This document shows, one piece after another, positions 12,945 through 20,176 of a stretch of 22,602 nucleotides of DNA. The stretch is from a virus. Location of the stretch: positions 1 through 22,602 of IMG/VR virus record IMGVR_UViG_3300042508_000004, one strand, 5' to 3'. Position 1 is the first letter of the stretch. The number at the start of each line of letters is the position of its first letter. Below the pieces are notes generated by a model. The model saw only the letters and a program-made list of their open reading frames with translations. It was not told where the DNA came from and did no database searches. The translations under genes and the position numbers were made by a program.

Positions 12945-13421
12945 TCACCCGTAGAAAACAGTGGCAGTTAGGTTAGCATCCAACCCTACATAAATCCCAT
13001 TTTCAGCTAGAATGCCTTCGCCGGGAACAAGTATAGAGTAAGCAACAGCGTTATAGCTGTCGGCTTCCAACAATACAGTTAGGTAGGCCGTTACGTTACC
13101 TGTACCAGACGCCGCCGTAGTAACCGTAAAGGTGGTGGCATTAGCAGTAAGTACCGTATACGCGCCGTCCACAGCGGTACCACTAGTAAAATTCAAAACT
13201 ACTCGATCACCCGCAGCCAAGGTATTTGCTACCGTAACTGTTAGTGTGGTTGAGGTAATGCTGTACGTACCCGCTTGCGGGTCGTTGTCCATAAAAAGGA
13301 CGTGCCTTGCTGCCGCAGTCGCGTTTGCGGAAACAATAGCCCCCTTCAGACGGGTGCGGGAACCGTACGCAACACCTGAGCTAGTTAGGTGTTTGGATTT
13401 GACATCATATTGCATACCCAT
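12945..13421 (-). CDS. Small structural protein with an inserted beta domain (158 aa)
   Basis: The 158-residue product has ends typical of a roughly 95-residue phage structural family: MGMQYDVKSKHLTSSGVAYG SRTRLKGAIVSAN at the start and SILVPGEGILAENGIYVGLD then LTATVFYG at the end. Between about residues 50 and 111 lies an extra Thr/Val-rich block (TLTVTVANTLAAGDRVVLNF, GTAVDGAYTV, TFTVTTAASGTGNV). This resembles the small beta module that recurs in phage proteins and is often labelled FCCH-like. It has a strong AAGGAG ribosome site. A virion surface or decoration role is inferred from its place after the capsid genes. Confidence 0.8.
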   Translation of the reverse strand: MGMQYDVKSKHLTSSGVAYGSRTRLKGAIVSANATAAARHVLFMDNDPQAGTYSITSTTLTVTVANTLAAGDRVVLNFTSGTAVDGAYTVLTANATTFTVTTAASGTGNVTAYLTVLLEADSYNAVAYSILVPGEGILAENGIYVGLDANLTATVFYG

Positions 13422-13449
13422 CGGATTTCTCCTTCTTAGAGGTTACCGA

Positions 13450-13866
13450 TTAAGCGTTAACAGTTGCGCCGTTGTTCGACAGAACCATCCAGCCCAGCGT
13501 GGTGAAGTACTGGAGGATAACCGAGTCACCCACGTCACCGAACACAATGGTCGAGAAACCGGTCTTGGTGGTCGGGGTCAGAGTCGCATCGCCGCCGCCA
13601 TCAACGGTCATGACTAGATTCAGAATCTGACCAGCAGTGCCGTTGGCAAGCGTCAGCGCGGCAGCGCCAGCGCCCGTCGAAATCTGAACCGAAGCTGCGG
13701 TGACCGGGACAGCACCAGCGCCCGAGCGGGTCGTAACGGTGCCAAAGACGATGCCAGTGAGGTTGCCAGTGACGTTGCCAGTGACGTTGCCAGTGATGTT
13801 GCCGGTGAAATCGCCAACGAAACCGTTCTGCGAGATTACTGGACCCGAAAATGTCGTATTCGCCAT
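13450..13866 (-). CDS. Head fibre/decoration-like protein with TGN repeats (138 aa)
   Basis: The 138-residue product begins MANTTFSGPVISQNGFVGDF, then TGNITGNVTGNVTGNLTG, a four-residue repeat (T/D-G-N-x) that in phage and bacterial proteins builds a narrow triple-stranded beta fibre. A globular beta domain follows (ASVQISTGAGAAALTLANGT, AGQILNLVMTVDGGGDATL), ending in WMVLSNNGATVNA. A trimer with a short stalk and a C-terminal head is the likely form. It is the first gene after the capsid terminator, with GGAG 8 nt upstream of the ATG and a hairpin just before that. A head decoration or short fibre is the best reading; a tail part is possible. Confidence 0.8.
   Translation of the reverse strand: MANTTFSGPVISQNGFVGDFTGNITGNVTGNVTGNLTGIVFGTVTTRSGAGAVPVTAASVQISTGAGAAALTLANGTAGQILNLVMTVDGGGDATLTPTTKTGFSTIVFGDVGDSVILQYFTTLGWMVLSNNGATVNA
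13762..13809 (-). repeat. Four 12-bp tandem coding repeats
   Basis: The units gttgccagtgac, gttgccagtgac, gttgccagtgat and gttgccggtgaa are adjacent on the plus strand. They encode the TGNV-type stalk repeats of the 138-aa protein. The first two are identical. Confidence 0.9.
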
Positions 13867-13979
13867 GATTTATCTCCGTGTAGTAGCACATACCCATGTC
13901 GTCGCTACTACGTCTGCTAGGACAGTCGACACGGGTTAAATACCTAGTGACGTACTTGTATCACGCTATTAGCACAAAG
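13867..13979 (-). other. Leader region after the terminator, no gene
   Basis: With the terminator and adjacent hairpin, this makes up the only long internal gap (13867-14039). Apart from the leader hairpin and the ribosome site I find no open frame. A GTGATA-16-TATTTA pair on the minus strand around 13938-13965 is too weak to call a promoter, although a promoter here would make sense after a terminator. Confidence 0.5.
13880..13911 (-). promoter_or_regulatory. Leader hairpin just upstream of a ribosome site
   Basis: gtagtagc at 13880-13887 pairs with gctactac at 13904-13911. Inside it, acat at 13888-13891 pairs with atgt at 13896-13899 around a four-base loop, leaving a four-base bulge at 13900-13903. 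The stem ends 2 nt from the GGAG (ctcc on the plus strand, 13874-13877) of the 138-aa gene. It could control initiation or protect the new 5' end of the transcript. No known riboswitch class is recognised. Confidence 0.6.
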
Positions 13980-14010
13980 AAAAGACCCCCCGACTCTCGC
14001 CGGGGGGTCT
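13976..14010 (-). terminator. Intrinsic terminator after the major capsid gene
   Basis: agaccccccg at 13983-13992 is perfectly complementary to cggggggtct at 14001-14010, a 10-bp GC-rich stem with an 8-nt loop. On the minus strand it is followed by TTTCTTT, giving a weak but clear U-rich tract. The plus-strand side has no such tract, so it works leftward. It begins about 30 nt after the capsid stop and lies upstream of all remaining genes, so it would lower, but probably not abolish, their transcription. Confidence 0.88.
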
Positions 14011-14012
14011 CA

Positions 14013-14036
14013 AAGTCCTAAACTTCCCTAGGACTT
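14013..14036 (-). other. Second hairpin between capsid stop and terminator
   Basis: aagtccta at 14013-14020 and taggactt at 14029-14036 form a perfect 8-bp inverted repeat with an 8-nt loop. It lies directly between the capsid TAA and the GC-rich terminator. It may act as a 3'-end stabiliser of the capsid mRNA or assist termination. No U tract follows it, so it is not a terminator alone. Confidence 0.7.
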
Positions 14037-14039
14037 AGC

Positions 14040-14951
14040 TTAGGCAGCGCCTACCGAACCATACATGCCCAGCGGGTCAGACCAGCCGAACGAGTAACGC
14101 TCACGGCTCTTGTAACGGACGTTGCCGGTGTCGAAGTCGCCGTCCATGCTCTGAGCGAGCGGGGTACGGACGAAGTGCTTCAGACCATTCGGAACATCGG
14201 TCGTCAGGAACCAAGCATCGGTGTCGGTCAGGAAGTGGTTAACAGTGTAACCCTCCGGGATCGAGCCGTTGCTCTTGATGGCGTTGATGTCGTTGTCGGC
14301 GGTCGACACGCGGAGTTCAGTCTCCAGCAGTCGGGTCGCAACGAACATCAGGCTCGGCGGAACCACCAGCTTACGCGGCTTAGCCGCGATGAGCAGGCCA
14401 CGTTCATCCGTCCACGCAGCGATCTGAATGACAGCCGCTTCAAGCGACGTTTCGTTCAGGTCAGCTGGCGTGCTGGGGATGTTCGAGTTGGTACCACCGG
14501 AGACCAGCGGGTGAGCGCTCGAAAACAGCGGCTGACCGTCACCACCGGGGTAGTCCGAGTCAAAACCGTTGTTCAAGACCGCAGCAGCCTTGGTCTGCTT
14601 GGTGTACGCCATGGCACGGGCCAACGCTTTGGTATAACGAGCCGAGAGGCTGTCATACAGGTTGTCTTCGATGGCTTCTTCCGTGAGCGAGAACCCGAGG
14701 GCAATCGTCTCATGGTTGTAGCGAGCCGTGAAGACTTCCTGAGCGTTGTCATAAGCAATGGCAGAACCTTCGTTCTTAACCGGAGCAGCCGAGAAGCCCG
14801 ACAGCTTGGTTTCTTCTTCGAACGAACGCTCAGAGCTTTCAGTCTCGAAGATTTGCTTATGCTCTTCGCCATAGCGGGCGTATTCCAGACCGAACAGGGC
14901 GTTCAGGCCGGGCAGGAGCTCCTTGAGGAGCTGTGCGCGTGAAATAGCCAT
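14040..14951 (-). CDS. Major capsid protein (Mu gpT-like, HK97 fold)
   Basis: The 303-residue product starts MAISRAQLLKELLPGLNALF and shows the gpT-like plan of HK97-fold capsid proteins. An N-terminal helical arm leads to YARYGEEHKQIFETESSERS FEEETKLSGF and a central helix-rich part (IALGFSLTEEAIEDNLYDSL, YTKALARAMAYTKQTKAAAV). The marker PGGDGQPLFSSAHPLVSGGT is followed by the A-domain segment KPRKLVVPPSLMFVATRLLE and a C-terminal beta part (FVRTPLAQSMDGDFDTGNVR, RERYSFGWSDPLGMYGS). It forms the shell hexamers and pentamers. AAGGAG lies 9 nt before the ATG. The gene follows scaffold and two small structural genes, and a strong terminator stands right after it, fitting high expression. No maturation protease is present in the window. 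Confidence 0.88.
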   Translation of the reverse strand: MAISRAQLLKELLPGLNALFGLEYARYGEEHKQIFETESSERSFEEETKLSGFSAAPVKNEGSAIAYDNAQEVFTARYNHETIALGFSLTEEAIEDNLYDSLSARYTKALARAMAYTKQTKAAAVLNNGFDSDYPGGDGQPLFSSAHPLVSGGTNSNIPSTPADLNETSLEAAVIQIAAWTDERGLLIAAKPRKLVVPPSLMFVATRLLETELRVSTADNDINAIKSNGSIPEGYTVNHFLTDTDAWFLTTDVPNGLKHFVRTPLAQSMDGDFDTGNVRYKSRERYSFGWSDPLGMYGSVGAA

Positions 14952-14963
14952 TGTTCAGTCTCC

Positions 14964-15581
14964 TTATGCGAGGCCAGTGGGGTTCAGGTACTGATGCATA
15001 CCCTGATTCCACTTGACGATAACTTCGGTGTAAGAACCGGGGTTACCCGCCAGAGCGGTTTCGGGGACAACATCAATCACGCGGATCGGCCATGCCGAGC
15101 TCGTACCTTCGGTCGAGTCAACGCCGACCTTGGAGTTGCCCGTGATGGTTGAACCCACGTTGTTAGCACCGTTAGCCAGCTTCACGTTCGAGCCGACAGC
15201 AGCCTGAGTCAGGAAGCTGACGGTGTTCGAGTTGGTGCCGGCGCACACGGCAACCTTGAACAGAGCGTCCGGATCATCAAGGACGTATGCCTGAATGTCG
15301 GAGATGTTCGTGGTGCCGGGGTAGTACTGACGGAAGGTCTTACCAAACACCGGATCGGTGTAGGTGCAACCGAGGAAAACACCAACCGGCGTAGCAGCGT
15401 CAGTACCGGTGTCCTTGCCAACCGTACCACCAGCCAGCAACTTCACGACGTCACCATAGAAGATGGCCGTCGAAGAGTTAGTGGCGATGGGCAGCAAGCG
15501 AGTCGAACCGGCAAAAACCTGCCCGCCGATCAGATTGATCGGGATCAGCCCGTAGGGGCTGGTAACAGACGGATATGCCAT
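14964..15581 (-). CDS. Putative capsid decoration/structural protein (205 aa)
   Basis: The 205-residue product starts MAYPSVTSPYGLIPINLIGG and contains GSTRLLPIATNSSTAIFYGD, VGVFLGCTYTDPVFGKTFRQ, DDPDALFKVAVCA and WPIRVIDVVPETALAGNPGS, ending VKWNQGMHQYLNPTGLA. It is beta-rich with no enzymatic motif. A protein of this type usually sits directly before or after the capsid gene in aquatic phages, and I take it to be a head decoration or minor capsid protein. A strong GGAG precedes the ATG and the gap to the capsid gene is 12 nt. It was not matched to a named decoration family. Confidence 0.8.
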   Translation of the reverse strand: MAYPSVTSPYGLIPINLIGGQVFAGSTRLLPIATNSSTAIFYGDVVKLLAGGTVGKDTGTDAATPVGVFLGCTYTDPVFGKTFRQYYPGTTNISDIQAYVLDDPDALFKVAVCAGTNSNTVSFLTQAAVGSNVKLANGANNVGSTITGNSKVGVDSTEGTSSAWPIRVIDVVPETALAGNPGSYTEVIVKWNQGMHQYLNPTGLA

Positions 15582-15592
15582 CTCTAGCTCCT

Positions 15593-16078
15593 TTATTTGC
15601 CTTTACCAAATGATGTCGATGACCTCTTCTCACGGAAGAGCGGCATACGAGCATCGTTCTCTCGCATAAAGTTGTTGTCCACTGAGTCCATCTGGGCCTG
15701 ATTTTTCTGCGCAAAATAATTTTTGCGCTGCCTCATCAGTTCCTTCGGGGCCTTGCAAAGCAGCAACCCTGCGACTTCGATGTTGTCTTTGAAGCGGCTA
15801 TCTGGGTCAATCATCAGGCGAAACTGGGGCTGCTCTTCAATACGAACAGGTTCCCAACCTTCGCGCAACTTAGCCGAGATGTTCCGGGGGTCCTTCTCGT
15901 TCATCGTGGAAACACGAATCCAGCGATAGTCATATCCCGGCTGCTTATCAGGTTCAGGCAACGTCGAAGCCGGTGCCCAAGTCTGAAAGCGCTTTTCCTC
16001 TTCACGCGTCTGGCGGGGTGCACGCACTTCCTCCAGCTCACCAACGACGTCGTCAAACGTACGAGTACCACGAGTCAT
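15593..16078 (-). CDS. Conserved head-module protein of unknown function (161 aa)
   Basis: The 161-residue product contains TREEEKRFQTWAPASTLPEP, GYDYRWIRVSTMNEKDPRNI, SAKLREGWEPVRIEEQPQFR and an Arg/Gln-rich C-terminal helix (KAPKELMRQRKNYFAQKNQA). The middle WIRVSTMNExDPRNISxKLR EGWEPV block looks like a well-conserved core. It lies between scaffold and decoration/capsid genes, so it is probably a head assembly factor or minor virion protein. No known motif decides which. GGAG lies 7 nt upstream; the scaffold stop is one base away (TAATATG). Confidence 0.78.
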   Translation of the reverse strand: MTRGTRTFDDVVGELEEVRAPRQTREEEKRFQTWAPASTLPEPDKQPGYDYRWIRVSTMNEKDPRNISAKLREGWEPVRIEEQPQFRLMIDPDSRFKDNIEVAGLLLCKAPKELMRQRKNYFAQKNQAQMDSVDNNFMRENDARMPLFREKRSSTSFGKGK

Positions 16079-16079
16079 A

Positions 16080-17009
16080 TTAGTTCTCCGTCTTCAAAAG
16101 TTCACGAGCATATTGCTCGGGAGTAAGACCCAGACGTTTAGCGATAGACAACTGGGACTGTTTCAGCACAATCTTCTTGGGGGACCGGCTGCGTGAAGCG
16201 GGAGCTACGACCTGCGAACTCTTGGTTTCGCGTTGAGAGGTTCTTGGAGCCTCTTCCTCCCCGAAGTAATCGGGGAACCTACGACGGATTGTTTTGTCAA
16301 CCGCCGTCCAATATTCGTCGGTACCCACGTACTGCGGGCCACGTTCATTAACGAGCTTCTGGTGAAGCCCGAGAGCCGACGCAGTCATCTCCGGATCGGT
16401 TCCATACCACGTATTACGCTCTTGCCACGTAATCGTTCTCTGGTCGAGCCGGGGCTGTTGTGCCTGCTGCGGTACTATGTCTACCTCAGTACCCGAGTCC
16501 TGTAAAGTGGGTCTGTAATTTTCTACCTGCTGAAGCCGCAAAGTAGCCCGCGAGAGCTTTTCTTGAGCGTCAACGACCTTGTCAGCGTCCCCAGACTCGT
16601 ACGCATCGCGGTAAGCCCGACGGGCTGCGTCGATTTCATACTCGGCGGTCTGCTTATAGCTACCAACGAGTGACTGCTCGCCTTCCGACAAGGTTTTCCG
16701 CAGTCGACGGTTCTCTTCCAACAGTCGTTGAGCGGCGCTAAGGGCCTCCTGCTGCTCGCGGAGCACGCGTTCTTTCTCGCGGCGCTCGTCGTGCCAGACC
16801 TTTTTCATCTGCTTGAGGCGCGTTTTGACCTTATCGGAGTAGTCTTCAAGCTCATCGCTCTCCAACTCCTCGACGATGTCCTTGGGCATAGGCTCTCGGC
16901 CCCGGTCAGCCTCCGGAGTGTCGTCAACAACCTCAATTTCGGATTTTCCGTCGACCTCGTCCTCAATTTCGAACGAAAAATCGTCGTCTTCAGCAGGTTT
17001 ACTTGCCAT
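16080..17009 (-). CDS. Capsid scaffolding protein
   Basis: The 309-residue product has an acidic N-terminus (residues 1-60, EIEDEVDGKSEIEVVDDTPE). A long charged coiled coil follows at about 60-170 (DKVKTRLKQMKKVWHDERRE, EALSAAQRLLEENRRLRKTL, VVDAQEKLSRATLRLQQVEN). After a Gln-rich linker and a helical middle part (EYWTAVDKTIRRRFPDYFGE) comes a basic C-terminus (SRSRSPKKIVLKQSQLSIAK). Scaffolds typically bind capsid protein through such a basic C-terminal helix. Its place between portal and capsid genes, composition and length all fit. A strong AGGAGG lies 5 nt before the ATG. No protease signature is present, so it is a plain scaffold rather than a protease fusion. Confidence 0.83.
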   Translation of the reverse strand: MASKPAEDDDFSFEIEDEVDGKSEIEVVDDTPEADRGREPMPKDIVEELESDELEDYSDKVKTRLKQMKKVWHDERREKERVLREQQEALSAAQRLLEENRRLRKTLSEGEQSLVGSYKQTAEYEIDAARRAYRDAYESGDADKVVDAQEKLSRATLRLQQVENYRPTLQDSGTEVDIVPQQAQQPRLDQRTITWQERNTWYGTDPEMTASALGLHQKLVNERGPQYVGTDEYWTAVDKTIRRRFPDYFGEEEAPRTSQRETKSSQVVAPASRSRSPKKIVLKQSQLSIAKRLGLTPEQYARELLKTEN

Positions 17010-17041
17010 TTCGGCCTCCTTTGTACGGAAAAACGCCTCCG

Positions 17042-17470
17042 TTAGGCGCGCGAGATGCCTCGCGGGTCTTCCACAACAGCTTCAATGCTGTCATCGTTCA
17101 AGATGCGGAACTCCCTACCGTGGATTTTCACACGGCTACCGGCCATCGGGCGCGTCAGGACGAAATCGCCCGGCTTGCACCATGGACCGTTGGGGAATTT
17201 GCGCTCATCTTTGTAGGCGTCAGGGCCCAGCTTCAGCACAAAAAGCACCGGAGTCGTTAGCTCCTCGTACTGCTTAGTGATGTCGGCCTTAAAAAGCCCG
17301 CTGCTGTACTTCTCTTCGATATCCGGAACCGCACACAGGATGCGATAGCCTGACGGCTCGGGCAGCTGCTTGGGTTTGTCTTCGGCGGGCTGGTTGGTCG
17401 CCTCAACATTGGTCATCTTACGAAGGGTAGGTAGTTCGTCAAACAGAGTTTTGTCCTCTGTATCAGTCAT
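17042..17470 (-). CDS. GroES-like co-chaperonin
   Basis: The core is a GroES/Cpn10 fold: GYRILCAVPDIEEKYSSGLF at the start, a mobile-loop-like stretch (SSGLFKADITKQYEELTTPV), VLFVLKLGPDAY, the WCKPGDFVLTRPMAGSRVKI turn and REFRILNDDSIEAVVEDP at the end. It caps a chaperonin barrel and lets it fold phage proteins, as T4 gp31 does for its capsid protein. About 36 disordered residues precede the fold. In place of the GroES loop tripeptide IVL it has GLF. I chose the second ATG (17470), seven bases after GGAG; the first ATG (17476) is only one base from it. The gene overlaps the 64-aa gene and lies with the head genes, so capsid folding is the likely task. Confidence 0.85.
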   Translation of the reverse strand: MTDTEDKTLFDELPTLRKMTNVEATNQPAEDKPKQLPEPSGYRILCAVPDIEEKYSSGLFKADITKQYEELTTPVLFVLKLGPDAYKDERKFPNGPWCKPGDFVLTRPMAGSRVKIHGREFRILNDDSIEAVVEDPRGISRA

Positions 17471-17657
17471 CGTCATTCTCCAGTCGTTGGGCAGTCTCGG
17501 CCAGAAAACTGTTGGCCATCATTAACCCACGGATAATGCCACAAGCGTACTTGTACTCTCCGTGGTCTTTGGCGTGCCCACGCGCCAAATCGTCTGCGAG
17601 GACTTTGATTTCCTCGTTGTTCTTGTCCGCCAGATAGCGGAGGATGTCGTTGTTCAT
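17463..17657 (-). CDS. Small helical protein after the portal gene (64 aa)
   Basis: The 64-residue product is MNNDILRYLADKNNEEIKVL, then ADDLARGHAKDHGEYKYACG, then IIRGLMMANSFLAETAQRLE and an acidic end. It reads as two or three helices with no membrane segment. I know similar tiny proteins beside portal genes in aquatic phages without a named function. It overlaps the portal stop by four bases (ATGA) and the co-chaperonin start by eight, so all three are translationally coupled. Confidence 0.8.
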   Translation of the reverse strand: MNNDILRYLADKNNEEIKVLADDLARGHAKDHGEYKYACGIIRGLMMANSFLAETAQRLENDDD

Positions 17658-20176
17658 TCACTTTCCCCCTGCGCCGGGGTTTGCGCCGACGCTTGTCCAC
17701 CCATCATGCTCTCACGAGCAACTTGTACCCCAACGCGCAGCCCTTCGAGCTGCTCGTCCGATGCCAGCCGCGCTTTGTCCGTGGCTATCTTGGCACCGAC
17801 GTTGAGACCTGCGATCTCCTTCTGTGCGGCGATGCGCTCGCGCTCGATGTCCAGCCTGTCCGCCTTGTCTGCGGCGTCGATCTGGAGCTTCTGCGCCTTC
17901 TGCTTGAGCTCCTCGGCCTTGAGTTGCAGCTCGGCTTGTTGAAGCTGCATGACTGGGTCCTGAGCCATCTGCTGGGCCTGCTGCTGTGCAGCCTCCGCCT
18001 GATTCTTGCGGAGCAGCTGCTGAGCGGCAGCAGCAGCCAGACGGGAGACCTCGACCTCGGTGCGCTCATCCATCTCGGCGTTAGGCGGCGGCAGCGGGAC
18101 GCCAGCCTGCTCTTCCACCTGCTTGCGGTACTCATAAGCCAAGTGTTCTTGGATGTGAGCGTTTGCGGCTGCCATGATGACCTGCGCGTTGGGGCTCTGC
18201 CCCACCATCTGCTGGATTTTCGGGTCCTGCATAGCGGACATGTGAACGACGAGGTGTGCCTCGTGGTCCTGATACATAAACGCCTTCACGGGCTTGCCAT
18301 TCAGGATGTCCATATTCTCGCTGACCGGGTCGCGCGGCTTCATCTCGTCGCTATCTTGTAGCGGCACCAGCTTCTGGGCGTTCTTGATGCCCAGCACCTC
18401 CAGCATCTGCCGGTGCAGATATGGCATGTCGTAGATACCCGGAGCCGTCTGCGCGAGCTGAATAACCGCCTGATACTGGACGATCTTCTGCGCCATAGTG
18501 GCAGCGTTGGGGTCCGACACGGGGATGACGTCCACCGCGTCATAGTCGCTCTTCTTAGCGAAGCGACTGCCTTCCTCGGGCTGGTAGGGGTACTTGCTGG
18601 GGGTATAGTCAGCGATGATGGTCTTAAGCAGGCGAAACTCCTGCTTCATCGCGTAGTGGATGCGCGCCTGCACCGCCGACATCATCTTGAGGCTGCGCTC
18701 AAGGATAGCCAGTGTGGTCCCAACCGGGGCCTGACCCGACATGTCGCTGATCTTGAGGTCTGCCGTAGCGGCGAACCGCCGGCCTTCATCCACGATATTC
18801 TGGAGCAGCGCGAACAGGACTTGGCTTGGCTCCTTATACGGCAGCGGCATGATGTTGTCGCGCATCGTACCACTGGCGACGTCCACGTCGCGCCACTCAG
18901 CCGGAGCGATGGGGGTATCGTCCCCCTTGACCCGCAGGCCCTTGGTCTTGAAGCCACCGGGCAGGTTGCTCAGCGTACCCGCGTCAACCAGCTGGCGAAT
19001 GATGCTCGTGCCTGACTTGGCAAACGCACCGATGAGGTGGATGAGGCCGAAGGCATAGAAGCCGAACCCCGGCACGTAGCCGTAGTGTACGAAGTGGTTG
19101 CGCTTCTGCTTGAGGTCGTCCTCCGGGTCCCAGTTGCGCCGGATAGCCAGAATGGTCGACGAGGCTTTGTCGATGGTCACTACATAAGGCACGGCAATGC
19201 CGGCCTTGGCCTCATCCTTGGCAAACTTGTCGTCCTCAATAACAAGGTCGACGTGCATTTCGAGCAGCTTGTAGCGGTCGTCACTGGACGCGCGGAAGCC
19301 CATCTTCTCTGCGATAGCCTTCTCCACCTCGTCCAGCACGTCGCTGGGCTCTGGCAGGTCCGCCTCGCGGTAAAAGCCCGACGCTTGCAGCTTCTTCAGC
19401 TCGTTAGGCGTCTTGCGCATCACATGGGTAACGCGCTCCGCCGTCTCGATGTTAGACGCCCCATAGGGCACCACCACGTCCTCGGCAGGGATATACATAG
19501 CCGTCTGGCGGCCAAGGCTCGGGTCGAAGTACACCTTCTTGAACGCATTACCTGACAGGCCCAGACCCCACAGCATCCGCTCGTGCTCGGGCCGATACTC
19601 CACCATGATGTCGGTAAGCTGGTGGTTCATGTCCTGCTGCACACGCTGGGCAGCATCGCGCCTCTCAGGCGTCTCGTTACCAATGACCTTAGTCCGCACC
19701 GGCCCCTGCGCCGGGAACGTCTCCATCATGGTCTCGGCTTGGAACTTGACCAGAGCCTCTGACAGGAGCGGGTGGTACACACCGCAGGCACCGGGCCACG
19801 GCTCGGTGCGGTCCTCGACCTTCATCCCCAGCAGCTCAAGCCCATCTACGTAAGTCTGTATCCAGTCCTTACGGCTGCTGATATCCTCGTCAAACTCACC
19901 TAGCAGGTCACCCGCCAGCTCGGTCAGCTGCCCGTCGTCCATGTCCTCGGCAAGGTTACTTACAAACTCCGAATCTTCCTCGTCCTCATCATCGGGGTCG
20001 ATGATGATTTCCATGTCGCCGGTACCGATGGTAACCCGCTCCGGGTCTTCAATCTCAATCTCCAAGGCACCTTCATCCGGCGGCGTCGGCTCGGCATATT
20101 GCTTGTCGAGGTCCAACGTCGGTTTCATAGCAGTCAAACCGGTAGGGGCGGGGTTAAGCGCCTTGTCGATAGCCAT
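17654..20176 (-). CDS. Portal protein
   Basis: The 840-residue product follows the large terminase directly (TGATG overlap), the canonical portal position. After an acidic N-terminus (residues 1-75) come RKDWIQTYVDGLELLGMKVE, WPGACGVYHPLLSEALVKFQ, ERMLWGLGLSGNAFKKVYFD, YIPAEDVVVPYGASNIETAE (clip/stem parts) and HLIGAFAKSGTSIIRQLVDA. The long C-terminal region from about 700 is a Gln/Ala-rich coiled coil (QAEAAQQQAQQMAQDPVMQL, ERERIAAQKEIAGLNVGAKI). Size and helical end recall the P22-type portal with its long barrel, rather than the smaller HK97/SPP1 types. Twelve copies form the DNA channel at one vertex and bind terminase, then the neck adaptors. The family call is by pattern recognition. 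Confidence 0.9.
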   Translation of the reverse strand: MAIDKALNPAPTGLTAMKPTLDLDKQYAEPTPPDEGALEIEIEDPERVTIGTGDMEIIIDPDDEDEEDSEFVSNLAEDMDDGQLTELAGDLLGEFDEDISSRKDWIQTYVDGLELLGMKVEDRTEPWPGACGVYHPLLSEALVKFQAETMMETFPAQGPVRTKVIGNETPERRDAAQRVQQDMNHQLTDIMVEYRPEHERMLWGLGLSGNAFKKVYFDPSLGRQTAMYIPAEDVVVPYGASNIETAERVTHVMRKTPNELKKLQASGFYREADLPEPSDVLDEVEKAIAEKMGFRASSDDRYKLLEMHVDLVIEDDKFAKDEAKAGIAVPYVVTIDKASSTILAIRRNWDPEDDLKQKRNHFVHYGYVPGFGFYAFGLIHLIGAFAKSGTSIIRQLVDAGTLSNLPGGFKTKGLRVKGDDTPIAPAEWRDVDVASGTMRDNIMPLPYKEPSQVLFALLQNIVDEGRRFAATADLKISDMSGQAPVGTTLAILERSLKMMSAVQARIHYAMKQEFRLLKTIIADYTPSKYPYQPEEGSRFAKKSDYDAVDVIPVSDPNAATMAQKIVQYQAVIQLAQTAPGIYDMPYLHRQMLEVLGIKNAQKLVPLQDSDEMKPRDPVSENMDILNGKPVKAFMYQDHEAHLVVHMSAMQDPKIQQMVGQSPNAQVIMAAANAHIQEHLAYEYRKQVEEQAGVPLPPPNAEMDERTEVEVSRLAAAAAQQLLRKNQAEAAQQQAQQMAQDPVMQLQQAELQLKAEELKQKAQKLQIDAADKADRLDIERERIAAQKEIAGLNVGAKIATDKARLASDEQLEGLRVGVQVARESMMGGQASAQTPAQGESE

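Noticed and set aside
14175-14942. 255-aa open frame on the plus strand across the capsid gene
   Set aside because: It is antisense to a well-supported capsid gene, has no recognisable domain, and follows from codon bias of the true strand.
17681-18361. 226-aa plus-strand frame opposite the portal gene
   Set aside because: Leu-rich translation of the antisense of a Gln/Ala-rich coiled coil. No ribosome site or domain; surrounded by one-directional genes.
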